Of a stretch of DNA of 50,272 nucleotides, positions 47,729-50,272 are shown in pieces. Each line of letters starts with the position of its first letter. The stretch's first letter is position 1. Source of the stretch: a virus; the IMG/VR virus record IMGVR_UViG_3300048834_000579, positions 1 to 50,272 of that record; one strand, given 5' to 3'. The position numbers were made by a program, and so were the translations under genes. The notes below the pieces were generated by a model that worked only from the letters and a program-made list of their open reading frames with translations, had not been told where the DNA came from and did no database searches.

Positions 47729-47760
47729 GAAGGGGCGGACGGTGACGCCAATGGCCACTC

Positions 47761-47833
47761 GGGTTGCTAGCTCAACTGGCAGAGCGCCGGTCTCCAAAAC
47801 CGGAGGTTCCACGTTCGACCCGTGGGCGGCCCG
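47761..47833 (+). tRNA. tRNA-Trp (anticodon CCA)
   Basis: Acceptor GGGTTGC pairs with GCGGCCC (two G-T pairs). D-arm GCTC/GAGC, anticodon stem CCGGT/ACCGG with loop CTCCAAA (CCA), T-arm CCACG-TTCGACC-CGTGG, discriminator G. No CCA is encoded. All arms are complete. It lies in the late region between head genes, so it would be made when structural proteins are needed. Confidence 0.93.
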
Positions 47834-47891
47834 CTTCGTTTCTTTGGATGAGGAATCTGCAATGCGTGACGCGGACGATATTCTGATCTAG

Positions 47892-47965
47892 TTGACGGGC
47901 GCGGTCCGCGTGCTGTAACTTGAATTCACATCGCGGGGGGAAATCCCCCGCCCACAGGTCCTCTG
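47892..47965 (+). promoter_or_regulatory. Late promoter and leader, module C (capsid operon)
   Basis: TTGACG (47892-47897), 18-base spacer, TAACTT (47916-47921), ACATCG at 47928. Hairpin GCGGGGG/CCCCCGC (47933-47951), linker CCACAGGTCC (identical to module A), then a terminator. Best -35 of the three copies, consistent with strong capsid expression. Confidence 0.7.
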
Positions 47966-47999
47966 AGGCCCTTTTCCCGTCCCGGGAAGAGGGCCTTTT
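47966..47999 (+). terminator. Intrinsic terminator, module C
   Basis: AGGCCCTTTTCCC pairs with GGGAAGAGGGCCT (13 pairs, one G-T), short loop, TTTT tail. It stands between promoter C and the scaffold/capsid genes. Two further small hairpins (CCGGC-AGA-GCCGG and GGGGC-AGC-GCCCC) lie between it and the scaffold start at 48055. Confidence 0.83.
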
Positions 48000-48054
48000 C
48001 GCGTTTCTGGCCGGCAGAGCCGGTCGTTGGGGCAGCGCCCCGGGAGCGTCGTGC

Positions 48055-48780
48055 ATGCCGTCACTGTTGCCGTTTGTCGACTCGCTGGAATCGGTCGCTG
48101 AGCCGCTCCGCCCGTACTACGCCGAGCGCACGATCGAGGGGAAGAAGGTCTACGTCCTCGACGCCGTGATCCGCGACCACCCGGACGCCCAGGCGCTCAA
48201 GCGGGCACTGGACGCCGAGAAGGAAGAGGCGCGGATCGCCAAGGAAGCCGCCAAGACAGCGGAGCAGCGTGCCGCCGAGATCGAGGCCGCAGCGAAGAAG
48301 GGCGGCAAGAAGGACGACCAGAACGGCGAATCGCTCGACGACCTCATGAAGCGGTTTGAGCGGGAGAAGGACGAGGCGGTGGCGAAGGAACGCCAGGCCC
48401 GCGAGAAGGCGGAAGCGACCCTGAAGGACCGATCGCTCTCGGACCTGCTCCGGACTGCCGCCGTGAAGGCGAAGATGCGCGCCGAGCGGATCGAGGATGC
48501 CATCCGCCTTGAGCGCGATCGCTTCAAGCTCTCGGACGACGGCAAGTCGGTGATCGTCCTCGACGAGCATGGCCGCCCGGACACGGTCTCCGCCGAACGC
48601 TTCTGGGCCGAGAACCACGCGACGATGCGCCCCGAGTTCTACGAAGGGAGCGGACTCGGTGGAAGTGGGGCGCAGGAAGGGCGTACGACCGCAGCGGGCC
48701 AGAAGGTCGTCTCCGCCGATGCGTTCATGGACAATCTCGACGACATCGCCGCAGGCAAGGCGGTCGTCGCGAACCCGTAG
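48055..48780 (+). CDS. Scaffolding protein
   Basis: Encodes 241 residues from ATG at 48055 with GGGAG upstream. Nearly all helical and highly charged (LKRALDAEKEEARIAKEAAK, KRFEREKDEAVAKERQAREK), with a flexible C-terminus, immediately before the capsid gene: the standard scaffold pattern. It shapes the prohead and is then lost. Confidence 0.85.
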   Translation: MPSLLPFVDSLESVAEPLRPYYAERTIEGKKVYVLDAVIRDHPDAQALKRALDAEKEEARIAKEAAKTAEQRAAEIEAAAKKGGKKDDQNGESLDDLMKRFEREKDEAVAKERQAREKAEATLKDRSLSDLLRTAAVKAKMRAERIEDAIRLERDRFKLSDDGKSVIVLDEHGRPDTVSAERFWAENHATMRPEFYEGSGLGGSGAQEGRTTAAGQKVVSADAFMDNLDDIAAGKAVVANP

Positions 48781-48786
48781 GCTGAC

Positions 48787-48880
48787 ACGGGGCCGAGTCG
48801 GCCCCGTCGCACCACGACCAGCGCTAGCGGCGCTCCCGGTCGCCACACGCACATACCGCCGCCCTGTCGATGGACGGGGC
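48787..48880 (+). promoter_or_regulatory. Two hairpins before the capsid gene
   Basis: ACGGGGCC-GAGTC-GGCCCCGT (48787-48807) and GCCCTGTC-GATG-GACGGGGC (48861-48880) lie in the 125-base gap between scaffold and capsid. Neither has a T run. They may stabilise the capsid mRNA 5' end or process the transcript, so capsid exceeds scaffold. The capsid ribosome site AAGGGAG follows. Confidence 0.5.
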
Positions 48881-48905
48881 ACGACTTCACCAAGGGAGCG
48901 CCACC

Positions 48906-50060
48906 ATGTCCGCATCCGTTTTCACCCCAGTGCTGCAGCAGTTCATGGCGCAGTTCATGAAGCGCCTTCGCGCCGAGGCGCTGGCGACGCAGATCGTCGA
49001 CCGCAGCTTCGACCCGGCACCTGCCGAGCGCGGGGACACGATCAACATCACCCTCCCGACCGTCTACACCCCGACGGTGATCACTCCCGGCGCAGCACCG
49101 GTCGAGGGCACGGGGGCCGCACCGGTGAAGGTGCCGCTGGTCCTCGATCAGTGGTACGACAATGCCATGAACGTGAACGACAAGCAGCTCGGCGAGATCC
49201 AGAAGGGGATTCTCGACACCGAGATCGACTCCCTCGTGGTCGGCTTGGTCGAGGAGGTCAACGCCAGCGTCTACCGCAAGGTGAAGCGGTTCTACAACGT
49301 CGCCGGTGGCGCTGGGACCAACCCGTTCGCGACCAACGAGGACCCACTCCTCGCCGCGATCCAGCTGCTCGACGAGTCGAAGGCCCCGCAGTCCGATCGC
49401 GTGGGCATCCTGACCCCGGCCGCGAAGAACAAGGCGCTGAAGATCGACGCCATGACCCGCTACGACGCACGTGGGGATGGTAAGGCGAAGATCACGGGCG
49501 TCCTGGGCAACGCCTACGGCGTCGACATCATGATGGACCAGCTCGTCCAGACCCACACCAGCACTCCGCTCACGGCCGGCAACGCGACCGCCAATGGTGC
49601 GCAGGCGGTCGGAGTTGGCTCGACGGATGGTGGGCGGACCGGCACCCTCTCGATCGCCAAGGCGTCCAACGCCGCACCACTGGTGGCTGGCGATGTGCTC
49701 ACCATTGCGGGCGACCCGCAGACCTACGTCGTCCTCACCGGTGTGACGCTCGCCGTCGGCAACACCTCGGTGGCGATTGCGCCGGCGCTGACCAAGGCGA
49801 CTGCCGGCGGCGAAGTGATCACGTTGACCGCCACCCACAAGATGATGCCGGTCATGCACAAGAAGGCGATCTCGTTCGCCTCGCGCCCGGTGGCCTCGCT
49901 CCAGGGCATCGGCAACATCTTCACGATGGTGGACAAGCAGACCGGGCTGGCGATCACCGTCGAGCTCACCCGCCAGCACTACCAGAACAAGCTCGCCGTG
50001 AGCTGCCTCTGGGGTGTCGAGAGCTTCCGGCCGGAGTTCGGCACCCGCCTGCTCGGCTGA
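48906..50060 (+). CDS. Major capsid protein, P22 coat-like (HK97 fold)
   Basis: Encodes 384 residues from ATG at 48906. It has TINITLPTVYTPTVITPGAA near the start, VGILTPAAKNKALKIDAM and GVLGNAYGVDIMMDQLVQ in the core, and a beta insertion at about residues 242-312 (SNAAPLVAGDVLTIAGDPQT) where P22-type coat proteins carry their I-domain. The C-terminus ends FRPEFGTRLLG. Forms the capsid shell. Preceded by a scaffold gene and no recognised S14/S78 protease. Confidence 0.9.
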   Translation: MSASVFTPVLQQFMAQFMKRLRAEALATQIVDRSFDPAPAERGDTINITLPTVYTPTVITPGAAPVEGTGAAPVKVPLVLDQWYDNAMNVNDKQLGEIQKGILDTEIDSLVVGLVEEVNASVYRKVKRFYNVAGGAGTNPFATNEDPLLAAIQLLDESKAPQSDRVGILTPAAKNKALKIDAMTRYDARGDGKAKITGVLGNAYGVDIMMDQLVQTHTSTPLTAGNATANGAQAVGVGSTDGGRTGTLSIAKASNAAPLVAGDVLTIAGDPQTYVVLTGVTLAVGNTSVAIAPALTKATAGGEVITLTATHKMMPVMHKKAISFASRPVASLQGIGNIFTMVDKQTGLAITVELTRQHYQNKLAVSCLWGVESFRPEFGTRLLG

Positions 50061-50071
50061 TCGTGATCTCA

Positions 50072-50109
50072 GGGGCAGGGTTCGTCGGGCAACCGGCGGG
50101 CTCTGCCCC
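50072..50109 (+). terminator. Hairpin after the capsid gene
   Basis: GGGGCAG pairs with CTGCCCC, with an inner GGTT/AACC stem. There is no strong T run, only GTTCC and CTTTCC after it. Such hairpins often lower transcription past the capsid gene and protect its mRNA 3' end. Confidence 0.6.
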
Positions 50110-50135
50110 GTTCCACTTTCCCCTGGAGTTGTGCC

Positions 50136-50272
50136 ATGGACATCCCGACCATTCGCATCACCGATCCGGACTACCCCGATGGCGTACTGATCAACGTCGC
50201 CACGTTCGATCCGGCGGTGCACACCGAGTTCGGCCAGGGCGCCGCGGATCCCCGCGCTGCCCGCGAGAAGGA
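50136..50272 (+). CDS. Small post-capsid protein, 5' part (continues at 1)
   Basis: ATG at 50136, with CTGGAG upstream. Bases 50146-50272 equal 1-127, and the frame continues to the stop at 237-239, giving 82 residues. See the entry at position 1. Confidence 0.85.
   Translation, partial: MDIPTIRITDPDYPDGVLINVATFDPAVHTEFGQGAADPRAAREK
50146..50272. repeat. Terminal overlap, copy 2 (circular contig)
   Basis: Exact copy of bases 1-127. It should be removed once when the genome is circularised. Confidence 0.95.

Overview
The window is a complete temperate, tailed-phage genome. Its first 127 bases (1-127) are repeated exactly at its end (50146-50272). This is an assembly overlap of a circular contig, so the unique length is 50,145 bp and the last gene (from 50136) continues into position 1. 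The DNA is GC-rich throughout, genes are packed with ATGA, GTGA and TGATG overlaps, and nearly everything reads rightward. Tape measure, Dit-like, tail-tube and HK97 gp10-like genes, with no sheath or baseplate-wedge genes, point to a siphovirus. Its tail should be about 185 nm long, taking roughly 0.15 nm per residue of the 1,233-residue tape measure. The capsid protein is of the P22 coat / HK97-fold kind.

The host is probably a Gram-negative bacterium. Secreted cargo proteins end their signal peptides in P-L-A-A-Q or P-L-S-A-Q, and one lipoprotein reads C-G-D-S-A-T-G-P after its lipobox. I associate this style with Gemmatimonadota. That is inference, not proof.

Layout on the circle. (1) 42064-47561: late promoter, small and large terminase, portal, a small zincin and a MuF/SPP1 gp7-like head protein. 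(2) 47562-48054: non-coding region with structured RNA, tRNA-Trp and a second late promoter. (3) 48055 to 12379 across the join: scaffold, major capsid, head-tail connectors, tail tube, tape measure, Dit and tail hub. (4) 12354-19945: third late promoter, then lysis genes (membrane/coiled-coil protein, CHAP endolysin, holin-like/lipoprotein fusion), a secreted subtilisin, receptor-binding or fibre-like proteins, an HNH-like protein and a spanin-like protein. (5) 20093-22240, leftward: a four-gene lysogenic-conversion-type operon. (6) 22585-23274: repressor and ribbon-helix-helix protein around a shared operator region. (7) 23274-29553: recombination and replication (Sak4-like ATPase, SSB, Gp157, DUF1376 initiator with internal iterons, loader candidate). 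(8) 29550-33127: cytosine methyltransferase, HNH protein, excisionase candidate, integrase and a tRNA-Arg-like attP. (9) 33128-42067: more than 25 small accessory genes, including MazG, an adenine methyltransferase, a SLOG protein, a resolvase-like nuclease, zinc fingers, a membrane zincin and tiny membrane proteins.

The most notable feature is a three-copy module at 12354-12463, 42064-42169 and 47892-47999. Each copy has a -35/-10 promoter, a GC hairpin, a conserved linker and then a strong intrinsic terminator just before a late operon (lysis, packaging, capsid). This predicts that all late genes are switched on by antitermination at three sites, by an RNA element like HK022 put or a protein like lambda Q. 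A Cys-motif gene at 41759-42067 sits directly upstream of one copy, where Q lies in lambda.
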